Positions 50,011 to 61,090 of a stretch of 64,000 nt of DNA are shown in pieces; the stretch's first letter is position 1; the number at the start of each line of letters is the position of its first letter. The notes under the pieces were generated by a model. It searched no databases. It saw only the letters and a list, made by a program, of their open reading frames with translations, and had not been told where the DNA came from. The DNA is from Cricetomys ansorgei (taxonomy: Eukaryota > Chordata > Mammalia > Rodentia > Nesomyidae): contig JAMJFZ010001134.1 of the NCBI GenBank assembly GCA_026225945.1, forward strand, positions 372,001-436,000. Reading direction: 5' to 3'. Both the position numbers and the translations under genes were made by a program.

Positions 50011-50945
50011 CCTTGATTCAGTTCCATTGATCCTCATATTTGTTTTTAAGTAAATACCATGCTCCTTTCATTACTATGGTTCTTAATAAATCTTAACATC
50101 TGGAAAGTTGATACCTCCAGAAGTTCTTTTTTTTTTCAAGATTACTTTTGTTATTATAATTTTTTGTTGTTTCATTTTCCCTATGGAAGTGAGTATTGAC
50201 TTTATTGTCAATATTGTATTGGGATTTTGATAGGGATTGCACTGAATCTGTCAAATGCTTTTGGTAAAATGTGTATTTAACTATGTAAAGGCCACCAACC
50301 CTGGAGCATGCGATATCTTTCTATCTTCTAAAATCTTCTTCAATTTCCCTTTTCAAGGACTTAAACTTTTCTGACATTCAAGTCTGAAACATGGTTTATT
50401 GGAGTCATCCAAGAAACCATATGTTATTTGTAGGTATGGTGAGAGGTGTTGTTTCCCTGATTTCTTTCTTGGTCCATTTTTCATTTGTATATTGGAGGCT
50501 AACAGATATTTTTTTGAGTTGATCTTATAGGTTGTCACTTCATTGAAGGATTCTACTAGTTATACGAGTTATCTGGTTGAGTTTGGGGGTTACTTATGAA
50601 TATATACATTAATTACTTTCCAATACATATTCGCTTGCTGCCCTTCTTCTGTCTTACCCCTTCAAGTTTGAACTTCTTATACTCTATTGAGTAGGTATGG
50701 AGAGAGGGAACAACCTTGCCTTGTTAATGATTTTAGAGGAATTGCATTGTGTTTGTCTCCCTTTAATTTGATAGTCTCTGTAGGCTTGCTGTAAATTGCC
50801 TTTAGTATATTTAAGAGTGGCCTTTGTATCCCATATCTCTTAAAATATTTTATTAAAAAGAAGTGTTGCATTTAGTGAAAATATTTCTCACCGTCTAGTG
50901 AGATGATCAGTTTTTTATGTCACAGAATTCATTGAATGATTTTCA
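50011..50945 (-). mobile_element. Antisense L1 ORF2 fragment
   Basis: On the minus strand 50871-50677 encodes a clear reverse-transcriptase segment with KAIYSKPT and TRQGC-LSPYL motifs. 50538-50353 encodes the following YKINS segment. The catalytic aspartate region between them is missing. It corresponds to about 30340-31300 of the longer L1 copy and has multiple stops. Confidence 0.85.
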
Positions 50946-51154
50946 TATAATTGACTACACAAGATAACAGATGCCAGTTTCTGTTTTATATTTAATAACA
51001 AATAAATAACAGGTAATGCTACTCACTAGGATCTTAGGGAAGTCCTGTTAACTAGAGTACTTTAATATCTGATAAATTTGCAAACTTTTGATTTTGTTGA
51101 GGTAACCTTCTGTAAATCACTAGATGATACCTTTCTGATTCAGATATAATCACA

Positions 51155-51280
51155 ACAGTGCTCTGTATGGAGACACTTGCCTGAAATCCTACCACTTATG
51201 AGGTAGAAACTGGGGAGCCAGAAGTAACAGGACTGAGATATATGAGACCTTTCATGAAAACAAACAAATCTTTGTAGAAA
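51155..51280 (+). mobile_element. B1-like SINE, diverged
   Basis: Head GACACTTGCCTGAAATCCTACCACTTATGAGG matches the B1 A-box side (CACGCCTTTAATCCCAGCAC in young copies). It ends in AAAACAAACAAATC, as B1 tails do. Confidence 0.65.
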
Positions 51281-51379
51281 TGCCATAATCAAGGAGAGAA
51301 ACAGATATAGGAATGATTAACAACTTTGAATAAGATAAGGTATTTCTAGATGCATCTGAGGTGGGAGTAAATTAACTAA

Positions 51380-51560
51380 GGTGTGGGAACATGTGTATGG
51401 TTATGACCCAGTGGCCAAATATTTCTGAGTTTAATCCTTTGATACAGGTACAGTTAGTACAGGTCTGAGGCAGAAAGCTCATTTCCAGGTAGAAGTTCAT
51501 GATCAGCCTGGATTCCTTAGAGACATTATCAGTGAAAACATAAATTAATACTGTTGCTAG
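51380..51560 (+). mobile_element. Possible B4-like SINE
   Basis: ID-like head around GTTATGACCCAGTGGCC and GAGTTTAATCC, followed by a B1-like GAGGCAGAAAGCTC...GATCAGCCTGG body. Heavily decayed. Confidence 0.35.
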
Positions 51561-51721
51561 CTTTATAGCTTGAAGTAGGGAAAACTCTCTCAGCTTCAGT
51601 GTTCTATTTGTTCTTTTAAAAAAATTAAATATTGTATTATTTAGTTTATTATTTATTTATTCTTCTCTATATTCCTCAATTTATATGTTCTTTTATTCAT
51701 GTATTTATTTACTCATTTATT

Positions 51722-51845
51722 TCAGACACCGTGTCTCTTTGTACCCTTGATAGTGTTGGAAGTCAATATGTAGGCAAGGGTGGCCTCAAGCTGTCAAGAG
51801 ATCCAACTGCTTCTGCATACTGAGTGGTGAGATTAAAATAACATC
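51722..51845 (-). mobile_element. B1 SINE, diverged
   Basis: Reverse-complement B1 order: TTTCAGACACCGTGTCTCTTTGTA, AATATGTAGGCAAGGGTGGCCTCAA, AGAGATCCAACTGCTTCTGC, GAGTGGTGAGATTAAA. Confidence 0.75.
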
Positions 51846-52074
51846 CCAACAAACCCAGCAAGTGTCAGTTTCCTCACCACAAGATGGTATTACACACCAG
51901 CCTTATAGAATATTAGAGAATACTCCATAAATCATAGCCATTATTTCATGGAAAAATGAAGCATACAGATATACGAAAATAGCAAACAGAGTAATGTATT
52001 TTATGCAATGCGTTTGAGGAATCTTTTGGCATATATTAAAAGTTTTAATTGAGTGCTCTTTACTTTTTTCTTTT

Positions 52075-52181
52075 AAAAAATGTGAAAAACGTCATGATTT
52101 GCACGTCAGTCTTGCACAAGGGACATGCTCATCGTCTCTGTATCATTCCAGTTTTAGTATATATGCTGCTAAATCACTCAC
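52075..52181 (-). pseudogene. U6 spliceosomal snRNA pseudogene
   Basis: The reverse complement aligns with U6 from end to end over 107 bases: it starts GTG, has AGCAGCATATATACTAAAA, the GGAATGATACAGAGA segment equivalent to the ACAGAGA box region, GCATGTCCCTTGTGCAAG, CTGACGTGCAAAT, and a terminal T run. About three quarters of positions agree by eye. Changes in the 5' stem-loop and around the AGC triad, and the lack of an obvious upstream proximal sequence element and TATA box, mark it as a dead copy. Such copies spread by LINE-driven retroposition. Confidence 0.9.
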
Positions 52182-52914
52182 TCTTTATTTACTGTATTTA
52201 AAATTCCCTTCGAGAAGGGTCGAATTTAGCTGCTGGCTATTGACTATGCTGTGTAATGACCTATGTTTGTTTTTCTTAATGATGGAGGTCCACCAATTGC
52301 TTAAGATTGACTTTGTCACTGCCCCACAGAGTAACATTGCAGTTGGTAATGCTACTGTGCAGCTGCAGAAATCTATTTAGTTCAATCTCACTCTCTGCCA
52401 CCCCATGCTTAGCAACAGTGTTAGCTGATGGCATCACATGTACAACAATAATTCAAGTGCTGTCAGGGCATATAGTGCAAAGCACTGCTACCTCACAATG
52501 TCTTCAGAGTTAGGGAAAAATGCTTCCCTTTGCCTCATTAGCACTTATTCAGACCACACTGTTTAACCTCCTTAGATGCCAGTCATGGTGACAGAAACAA
52601 TTATCTGGTCCTTTTGCCTCCAGGTCACTGGTTCTTATGGCTGAGCCCTTTCCTTGCCTGGATATCTGGAATTAGTACAATGAGGGAACTCAGATGCCCC
52701 TCTGCGAAGGCTCCCTAATTTTCGGGAAGCTTGTGGTATTTTAAGTCCAGGAGGTAGGCCAGAGGAAATAATAACTGTCTTGAGGTCTGGGAGTAAATTA
52801 TGATCTCTGGCATTGGTGAGTGGGAGTTGCAGATACCTAAGGTGAAACTATGTCTGGGGTTCCGGTATTTCTGAGTCTTATGTTTCCCAGAAACTGGGAC
52901 TGAGATTCTGGCAT
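52182..52914. other. Intergenic DNA, no gene recognised
   Basis: Moderate GC. Overlapping short frames at 52099-52513 partly lie on the U6 pseudogene and show no domain. Confidence 0.4.
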
Positions 52915-53680
52915 CCCTTCAGCCTCATGTGTCATTCTTTATTGTACAGTTCAGGGCTTCCACGGGATGTCAGGGCTGGTGGTGTCTGCAAGGTTTAGAT
53001 TTCCTTTTCCTCAGCCTGTGTTTTAATTCTTCTGGAACTAACTAAGAGAAGCAGCTTTTGCAGGTTCTCATTATTTCTAACCAATGCCAAAGTAGTCAGT
53101 CTCTGAGGGTAGGCATCACATCTGAGGTAGATAGAAGCCTTGGGACATGAAGGTTTCCTATGTGTCTTCTTGTGCTGGACACTCAATGAGTATCTAGGGC
53201 TCCTGGGCTTTTCCTGTGACATGGTGTTATACTGCTTCAAGAGAGATTTTAGGACTCATTGTTTCTCCTGGTTTTGTGGTGGTAATAGACATAGGATAAT
53301 ACTGTGATTTCCAGGGAAATGAAACCTGAGTTTTAAAGCACTATGAAACAGTTTCTGGAAACTGCCAATCCTGGAGATTCACAAGATGACCCAGACTTCT
53401 TTTCTCTGGAGCATTCCCAGATACACTGCTGTGGACAGAAGAAACTTAGTTCTGGCAAGGTCAGTAATGAACTGGTCTCAGGCAGTTGGGTGGGATGAGT
53501 CTTCAGATCCTGGGAACCCAGGTATTGCCACACTAAGGGCCTGTGGTTCTGAGTCCTAAGACTTGATCTGTGCAAAACATGGAATAGTGAGTGTTGTCTT
53601 AGTGAATCATTACTAAATAAGCTTTCCCGTTGACTTTGTCCCATTGTTTGATCATTTTCCTGACAGTGTACCATTTTCTG
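52915..53680 (-). pseudogene. Unidentified minus-strand coding-like tract with AATAAA
   Basis: The minus strand is open at 53674-53333 (113 codons, Q/S/L-rich) and, after a frame break of about 95 bases, at 53240-52995 (about 75 codons, basic and S/K/R-rich, starting with a plausible ATG at 53222 within LKQYNTMSQ). Fifty bases after the second stop lies AATAAA (52943-52938), as at a gene 3' end. No poly(A) tail remnant is visible, so it may be a decayed terminal exon rather than a recent retrocopy. I do not recognise the protein. The extent and status are inferred. Confidence 0.3.
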
Positions 53681-54589
53681 TTTTAGGAAAACTGTATAAA
53701 AGGTGTTTTATTTATTTCTTATTTCTTAATTTTTTATTTTCTTATATCTTATTCTTTATTTCTTAAACTTTCTTGCATTAGCATTCAGCTTCTGTTAGCA
53801 CTCCTGATCCCCTTTTTTTCTGTCTTCTCTTACTTCTCAACCCTTGGTCTTATCTTTCACAGGAAACTGACACTGAAATATAACCTCCTGGTCAAAAAAC
53901 AGGGATGCCAAGGATGCAGGTAAGGGTATTTCCTTAATTTATAGATAAATAAGAGGATCCAAGCTAGAGGTAAGGATAACACAAGAGACAGAAGATGTGG
54001 GGCTCAGTAACATAGGGTAACAGGATTCTAAAGAGCTCTTTATTATTCAACATTTGATTCATTGGCTTATCTATTCTGCTATCTGTAGTGTATTGCTAAA
54101 GCATTTAGAAAAATTCTATTTATTGTAAGGAGTTTTGGTTGTGATACCTGCTAAGGAACCATTATTTTGTTTTCTTATTTGGGACATGACTTTATTTTTT
54201 TCCTCTTCACCATTCAGGTTGCTACTTCTGGTTTTATGTGCTCACATCTTCTATTCATCAAAATAGTAGTTTTTAGTATGTGAAAAATCATTGTCTCAGT
54301 ATTCTTGTGTCTTGGTATTTAAACTCTGACATATCTTTTGAGTGGTTATGTTTGTAATTCAAACATATACAAATTTGCAGAATTTTTGTGCCTGAAAATA
54401 TAAGAATACATCCTCCTTCTCATTCTGAAAGAACTCATAATATTCCCAAGAGAGCAAGGCTTAAGAAATTGAGAAAGGCTATTTCTGGAAAGGCATCAGG
54501 AGATCATTCAAATAATTAAACTAACTAGTGTAATTCTGAATTATATGTTTCTTCAGAAGGTGGAGGCATTCATAATAATTTGTGGGATT
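53681..54589. other. AT-rich intergenic DNA
   Basis: Starts with a TTTATTTCTTA-type low-complexity tract (53700-53770). Nothing else recognised. Confidence 0.5.
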
Positions 54590-54735
54590 TTTCTTTTTGA
54601 GACAGAGTTTCTGCGTTGTAACTTTCATGTCTCAACACTCACTGTGTAGATTAGGCAGACCCCAAAATCACACATTCTGCCTGCCTCTCCTTCATAGTTC
54701 TTGAATTAAAGGTTTGTACCACTGCCAAAGGAATA
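54590..54735 (-). mobile_element. B1 SINE
   Basis: TTTTTGAGACAGAGTTTCTG opens the element as in reverse-complement B1. TGTGTAGATTAGGCAGACC, TCTGCCTGCCTCTCC and TTGAATTAAAGG...TACCACTGCC follow in B1 order. A second weak B1-like end may lie at 54780-54880 (ATTACTGGGACTACAGGC). Confidence 0.8.
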
Positions 54736-55739
54736 TATGTGGAATTTTATAAGTGTTCCCTTATTTGTACTGGGGACTTGGTCTGAATTAGTTTCTCTCC
54801 TGGGCCTTAATTCCTGGGATAAAACCAAGTTCTCCTTCAGTGTTCTAGATTACTGGGACTACAGGCTCCTTTAAAACTCCCCACTATTATGGTTTCCTTT
54901 CTCTGTCTATGGAATGGAGAAAAGAAAGCTTCAGTTGTTTTTTTAAGACTCAAAGATGTTCATGTTTGTGTTTAGTGACATTTTGTTTTAGCCCAGTGTA
55001 AATTTCTGATATAAATGTGCTGTTTGAGATTGTCATCAGTTATTGCATGTGTTCTATGTCCTCCCTCCTCATTGGAATCCTAGTTAATTTTAAAAAAATC
55101 AATTTCATGGGGCAAGAATTTTAGACATCTCCCACCCCCTCACGTTTTTCAATAGCCATTTGTCCCTGAATTCTTCCTCTTCTGCCTCTTGATTTCAGGG
55201 GTAGCAGGTTGTGTCCGTTCTTGCTTCTTAAGATTCTTTTCCCTGTTTCTGTCTTTACACACCTTCTCTGGATGTGGATTGTGTGTGTCTTTTCCACTTA
55301 AAGCCATGATGTATGGAAAAGGACTTAATTACATGCCTAAAACTAGATATATGGTTGCCAAGACCTATAGTGGCTTGGAGCCAGGGTCTTGGGGTCATTG
55401 CATATTTAGATCCTGAGATCCTTGATCTTACCACCGTATGGGGTTTTTTACTCCAAATGCCATTGTGTGCTTGGTATGTGTCACATTCGATATATCCTAT
55501 TTTTCCTTTGTGAGACATTACTTGATCAATTTCCTATTGCATTTATCTCTCTATTAAATAGTATTTGCTGACAATTTCCTTTTTTCTATTCAAGAAAATT
55601 GTATGTCAGATGCTATATTTCTTTATTTAGGTTTGCCTAGTTTTTAATTTATTTTAGTAAGTAGGTTTATGTGATTGACTATTTCGTATATACATAACAC
55701 ATATACTATATGTATATAATACATATTCTATATTGTGGT
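54736..55739. other. Intergenic DNA with a both-strand open stretch at 55.2-55.5 kb
   Basis: 55189-55518 is open on both strands for 60-87 codons with slightly raised GC, but no protein family was recognised. An AT-rich TATATA tract at 55683-55735 precedes unit D. Confidence 0.4.
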
Positions 55740-56373
55740 CAATTAAGTATCATCAATTTCATTCCTTCTGTATGATACACATTCTCTCCTGCCTCTCTTA
55801 ATCTTACTCCTGGTGTCCCTTACCTTTTTCTCATCCTTTCTTTCATGTTTTATTTTCCCTTTTCTGTCAGAAATTGGGTCATCAATAAACTTGGAAGAAG
55901 ATGGAGTTAAGAGACACAGGCTTGTCGGAAGAGGTATCTGCTCCAGAGCCACATCCCTGGAACCAAACAAGGGATATACAGTGACTGCCATAGACATATG
56001 CATCCTTATTTTGTGTACAAGGAAAGCAAGTAGCCAAAGACAGTCTTCTCCCTCATGGTGACTCTTAACAGAACTGCCCCAAAATGACCAGTCATATACT
56101 GAACCATAGAGGCAGATTTTGACTGTCCTATGCCTCCTCTAACAAGTTCCAACAACATTGAAATTACAACACATGTTCAGCAAGGGTAATAATGGATTCC
56201 CCTGACTGGGTTACCTTGCTTCTTATCCAGGGAGAATACCTTGTGTCAAAGGTTGAAAAAACACTTTTTCTTACTCTGCCCTGTCCTTTGATATCAGTTG
56301 GAAGAATAATTACTTACCAGTGGTTCTAAAATTTACACTCAATTGAATCTGGGGTCCAAGATGATTGTGTGTA

Positions 56374-56429
<56 letters not shown>

Positions 56430-57790
56430 TGTGTTTATGTCTAGTACATGTGTGTGAGTTTGTGCAGTTATTCCTTTTGAGTCTACTCGACAAGATTCTA
56501 CTCCTCAAAGACTCCATAAATGTGGCAGCATCCACCTGAACATAGATCCGAGGGTCCATGTAGGGTCTATCCTGGAGCCATTGGAAATATTTGAGTTTTA
56601 ATGGTCTTTCTAAATTTCCATGTGACTCATGGCCCAAACCTGAGAAGCTGGAGCCCTAACAGGTACACAGCTGCCTTGAGCATTGCCCTATACCCAATAG
56701 GTAGGCTGAAAGACTCTTGATTTGGTTGGGTCTGGGTGGTGTATTGGCCTGGGGAGAAGAAAGGGGTTGTGACAGGCCTGATCATAGTTCATAATGGTTT
56801 CCTGGCAATGGCTAGGAGACTGATAGGTTGGAGATGCAAGCGCACTGCCTGGTAGGCAAGGGGGCAGGAGGCATGTAATGTTTCTCCTTTGGATCTGTCC
56901 TTCTCCCACAACAGAGACCTGGGCAACCTGACTCTACAGGTAAAATTGGGTCCCTGGATGCTTATAGGCACTGTTGTCGATGATGTGTGGCAGAATTCAC
57001 ATGAACCAAGATGGAATGGCAACTGAAGGAACCAGCCTGGATACATGAACAAGTTTGAGGTGTTTTTGCCGAATTTCTCAACTCCCATCACACTCAGGGC
57101 TCAGACCTGAAAAACCGGAGCCCTTTCAGGTACACAAACCATCCTTGTGCATTGCTGTTTTTCCATTGCAAGGCTTCTTCTCCCAGAAATGGTAGTAGTT
57201 CTGTGTCTAGAGCCCCATTGAAACGAGTTGTGATTTTTGGCGAGGTATATGCTCAACTTCTCATGTGATCATAGTTCTGTGACACCACCATTTAGCTTCC
57301 CTACAACCCAGGAATCATCTTACGCATTCTTGGAAGGCCTTCTTGACCTGAAAGTTTGGATTTCAGCTGGTTTACCAAGTGTTAACCTACCCAGCTCTTG
57401 CCTGACAGCTCTAGTCATCTCTAAGATTGGCAGAGTTAAGGAGAGTTTAGCAGAATCTCGGGGGAGGCACAAGTCAAAATGTCCTAGCTGAGCCACAAGA
57501 GTGCAGTGTCCAGTCCTGGATTCCCAAGTTTCATTTTTTTTTTTCTGCTTAAATCTTTAGCATGGGTTTTCTGGAGCATTCCTTAGGACCTATACATCAA
57601 GTTCTTGGCCTCCCAGGTGCCTTGAATTGAATGGAATTTCCCAGGGATTGCAATTCAGGAGCCCCTTGATCTGTGACCCACAGGTCCTGGATCTTCTCCC
57701 CATTCCTACCCACACCTTCACCCCTGCCAAGAATCTCCTTACCTACCTGCATGCCCACAACTTTCCTAGCCTGTAAGTAATGCTGTGAAT
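55740..57790 (+). repeat. Local repeat unit D (type 3, lacks its first 0.6 kb)
   Basis: Begins inside the unit, at the pyrimidine-rich segment matching 58380 in E. It carries the GACATATGCATCC segment, a long TG tract, then a doubled block: the CTCA...GGCTCA/CAGACCTGA...GGAGCCCT...AGGTACACA sequence occurs near 56620-56690 and again near 57080-57140. It ends in the C-rich unit terminus. It shares the doubled block only with C' (47790-49135). Confidence 0.65.
56366..56437. repeat. (TG)n microsatellite in unit D
   Basis: Longest TG array of the window. The minus open frame at 56326-56637 crosses it and is not a gene. Confidence 0.97.
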
Positions 57791-60700
57791 TTGGAGTCTG
57801 TATTTTTTTTTTACTCAGTAAAGATCATACAGAGTTGGTCCAGGGCACAAGGTGCTTAAAGTTCTTGGTGCTCTAATGTTATTAAGTAGAACTATTTTAC
57901 AGATTCTGCCATCACATCCCTGTCTTTCAGTGCTGGATCTTGCTACACAGGGATGACTCAGTTCTACTATAGTCCTGTTGGCCCTGAAGTTGTGTGGGGA
58001 AAAAACAGGGTCCATCTGATTCTTTTCCCAGAAGACTGAGTCCTACCACAGTGCAGGTCCAGTGCCACAGAATTTGGCTTGTTCTAATCTGGAAGAACAG
58101 CCTTCTAGGTCTTAAGTGTTAGTCCGGATTGTAAGGATCACCTTGCAAGTGACTGTATATCTGTGGTCGAATCAGCATTGAGGAAGGGAAACTTATTCCA
58201 CATGCCAGTGTGTACAAGGCAACCCACAATCTCCCTACTTTTTGGATGATGCTCATCAGTACCTCACACAGCTTCCTTCCAGGAACCACACATGCTACAA
58301 AAAACCTTTTGATGTCTGCGCAAATTGTCAGGGCAACACAGCCATTATTGTCATATGTGTTTTATCTATTTTACTTCATCCCTACAGTCCTCATTCAATA
58401 CTTGCTCATATTTGTCTACCTTCTATTCTTTCTGATTTTATTTTTCTTCTGTTGTTTAAACTTTTTCATAAGAAAATTGGACTCTTTTTGAGTTTGGCTG
58501 AAGGTGGTGTTCAGGATCACCGACCTAAGAGAAAGCATTCCTGCTCCAGAACCACAATCCTAGTACCCTAAAAGTTTTCTGAGTTGCACCACCATGGACA
58601 TATGCATCCTCTTTTTTGGGTACACAGGGCAAGTTGCCCAAGACATTCTTTTGGCTCAGGCACTGTACCAAGTTGTCAGGGTTAGACTCTCCATGCCTTC
58701 CTTAAAATGCCTCCTGCTGTGATTCTCAACACACATGCATAAAGCATACTTGTTGATTCTCCTGATTTGTTCACCTTACATATTACAAAGGGAGAACACC
58801 CAGTTAGAAAGGTCAAAATGTACCTTTAGTTTGCTCTTGCCTGTCCAATGATATCATGTGGAAGAGTAATTTATTACAAGAGGCTCAACAATTAACAATA
58901 GGCAGAATCTGGGGTCCAAGAAGACTGTGTGTGTCTATGTGTGTGTTCATTATTAATGAGTTCACTATTGAGTAATTTTGCCCCAGAGATCCCTGATAGT
59001 GCCAGAAATGTTGCTGTGGGTAACAGTCATAATGGTCATGTCAGAGTTGTCTGGGAATGTCATGTTGTTTTGTGTAGGAGAGGACCTTTAGGGCTCCACC
59101 CCTCAGCACAAGCTCAAGCGGTCATAATATCTGGATGTGCCCATGTAGTGCTGTGACCATATATGGCTCAGATGATGAGAATAATTCCATGGCAACAGTT
59201 TGAAAGGTTGCAAGAACAGTCCTGAGGAGTGGCTTCCATGGCACTTCTGAGAACTCAGAGCAGTTGCAGCCTGAGGGAGCTCCCTTTGCAGCATCAGAGA
59301 GGTTGACTCCAGGAGGATATAGAAAGAAATGCTGGGAATATCTTCATGAGGCAGGAAAAATCATCTTTTTCTATGGGCCAAAATGTACAGTCTCAACCCA
59401 TGGAGTTGGGTCTCTAGGGATTCTCAAATGATGGTAGGAAGGGTACTTCTGGGGTAGTTTAAATCATTTCCCACGTGAACCCTTGTATATCATGTGATTT
59501 TGAGACAGGCCTTCCATCCCTGGATGAACAACACTATGATTGTACATATGAGAGAAGAATATAGATGGAGAGAGCAATGGAAAAAAGACAGGAGACTGAG
59601 ACAGAGAGGAGAGACAGAGAGAGAAAGAGAAGGAGAGGGAGAGAGGAAGGAAGGAAGGGAGGGAGGGAGAATATGAATATGTGATGGTGGTCAAAACCAT
59701 TCTCACATGACAGCCACTTATTCCTGTTCCTTGGTTGTAGGCCACAGGCGAGAAAGGATGATGGTGACTTGAGAGGTTCCTATGATGCAGGACTGCAGAC
59801 TGCTTCATGCTTTCTGATGGGACCAGTCCAAAATGTATGTTCTCCCTAGTATGTATTAGCCCAGTGGTTCTACTTGAATCTTATCAGAGAGCTCTGTGTT
59901 TGATGTGTTCCTTGCCTTGGCAATAGGTAGGTGGATGTCCCCAGAAGACACAGAATAATACAAATCTGAGATTAACTTGATGATTTAGAGAAAGAAAAGA
60001 AAAGCAATTATCGTGAGGGATTCCTGTTGTTGGGGGTGATTGGGGTGTTGTTAGGCTCGGGTGAGGAGATAGGTTGGGACTGACTTGGAGATAGCTAATA
60101 ATAGCTACCTGGCAATGCCTTAGTTGAAGAACCAAACCGATGGCCTGGTATGCAAGGCAGCAAGTGGGATGTACTGTTTCTCGTTTAGACACATTCCAGT
60201 CACCCTAACAGGGTCCTGGACAATCTGTGTCTACAAGAAAAATGAGGCAACATATCCCTGATCCCATATGGCTGGATACCTAAGGGAACCAGCCTGGATT
60301 AATTGTCAAGAAGATTTGAGGTTTTTGGTAACCTTTCTCCTCACCCATCAGACTCAGTGCTTATACATGTGCAACTGGATTCTCATAGGTACACACAAAA
60401 GCCTCTGGTTTTGTCCTTTGTCCATTATTAAACTTCTGCTATGTGGAAAGGCAATTCTGAGCCTACGTCCTGATTAACACAAGTAGTTGTCTTTCTTGTG
60501 CCTTCTGCCTCTCTTTCCATGTCTGTGGAGTTTTGTGATACCACCACCTTACTGAATTACTACCCCAGGGCCTGTTAAGAGGGCCTTCTTGGCAGGGTCA
60601 CAAAGTGTCAACACACCCAAATCTGGAGTGGCAGCTTTAGTGAGGTAGGTGGAGGCAAGGAGAATACAATAGGTTCTGTGGGCAGAAACAAGTTGGGATG

Positions 60701-61090
60701 TCCTGGTTAGGATACAAGAGGACTATGTCAAGCCTTTATTTCCACAGCCATGTTTTTGTGTCTGAGGCTACTCTCTTGTGTTGAAGATTGACATGGATAT
60801 TCTGGAAAATTCCATTGGAGGTCTAGGCAGCACCTTCTGAATCTCCCCACCACCCACAACTAAGTACAATAGCTCAGGGCATTGTAGTTATGGAGCCCCT
60901 GTGTCCTAGGTTCTGTGACTGCCCCACAATTCCTGAATCTACCACCCATCCTCTTCCCCAATACATCCCTATATGAAACCCCCTCCCCTCCCTGCATCCC
61001 CATACAACCTGCTAGAATCCCCTATGTTGGACTGCATCTAGAGAGCCATCTCTGAGCCTGTCCTAATCTAGAAGGATAGCTGCCTCTTCA
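57791..61090 (+). repeat. Local repeat unit E (type 1)
   Basis: Full-length partner of unit A: TGTCTTTCAGTGC, TGACTGTATATCTG...ATCAGCATTGAGGAAGGG, the GACATATGCATCCTC segment, a TG tract, a GA-rich tract, TTGTCAAGAAGAT near 60307, and the C-rich end. Small indels break every open frame of A. It is followed directly by unit F. Confidence 0.75.
59568..59670. repeat. GA/GGAA-rich simple repeat in unit E
   Basis: Purine tract ending in GGAA and GGGA units, at the same place as 25200-25293 in unit A. Confidence 0.9.

Larger units (their letters stand above)
50946..52074. other. SINE-bearing intergenic DNA
   Basis: Apart from the SINEs at 51155, 51380 and 51722, nothing recognisable. Confidence 0.45.
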
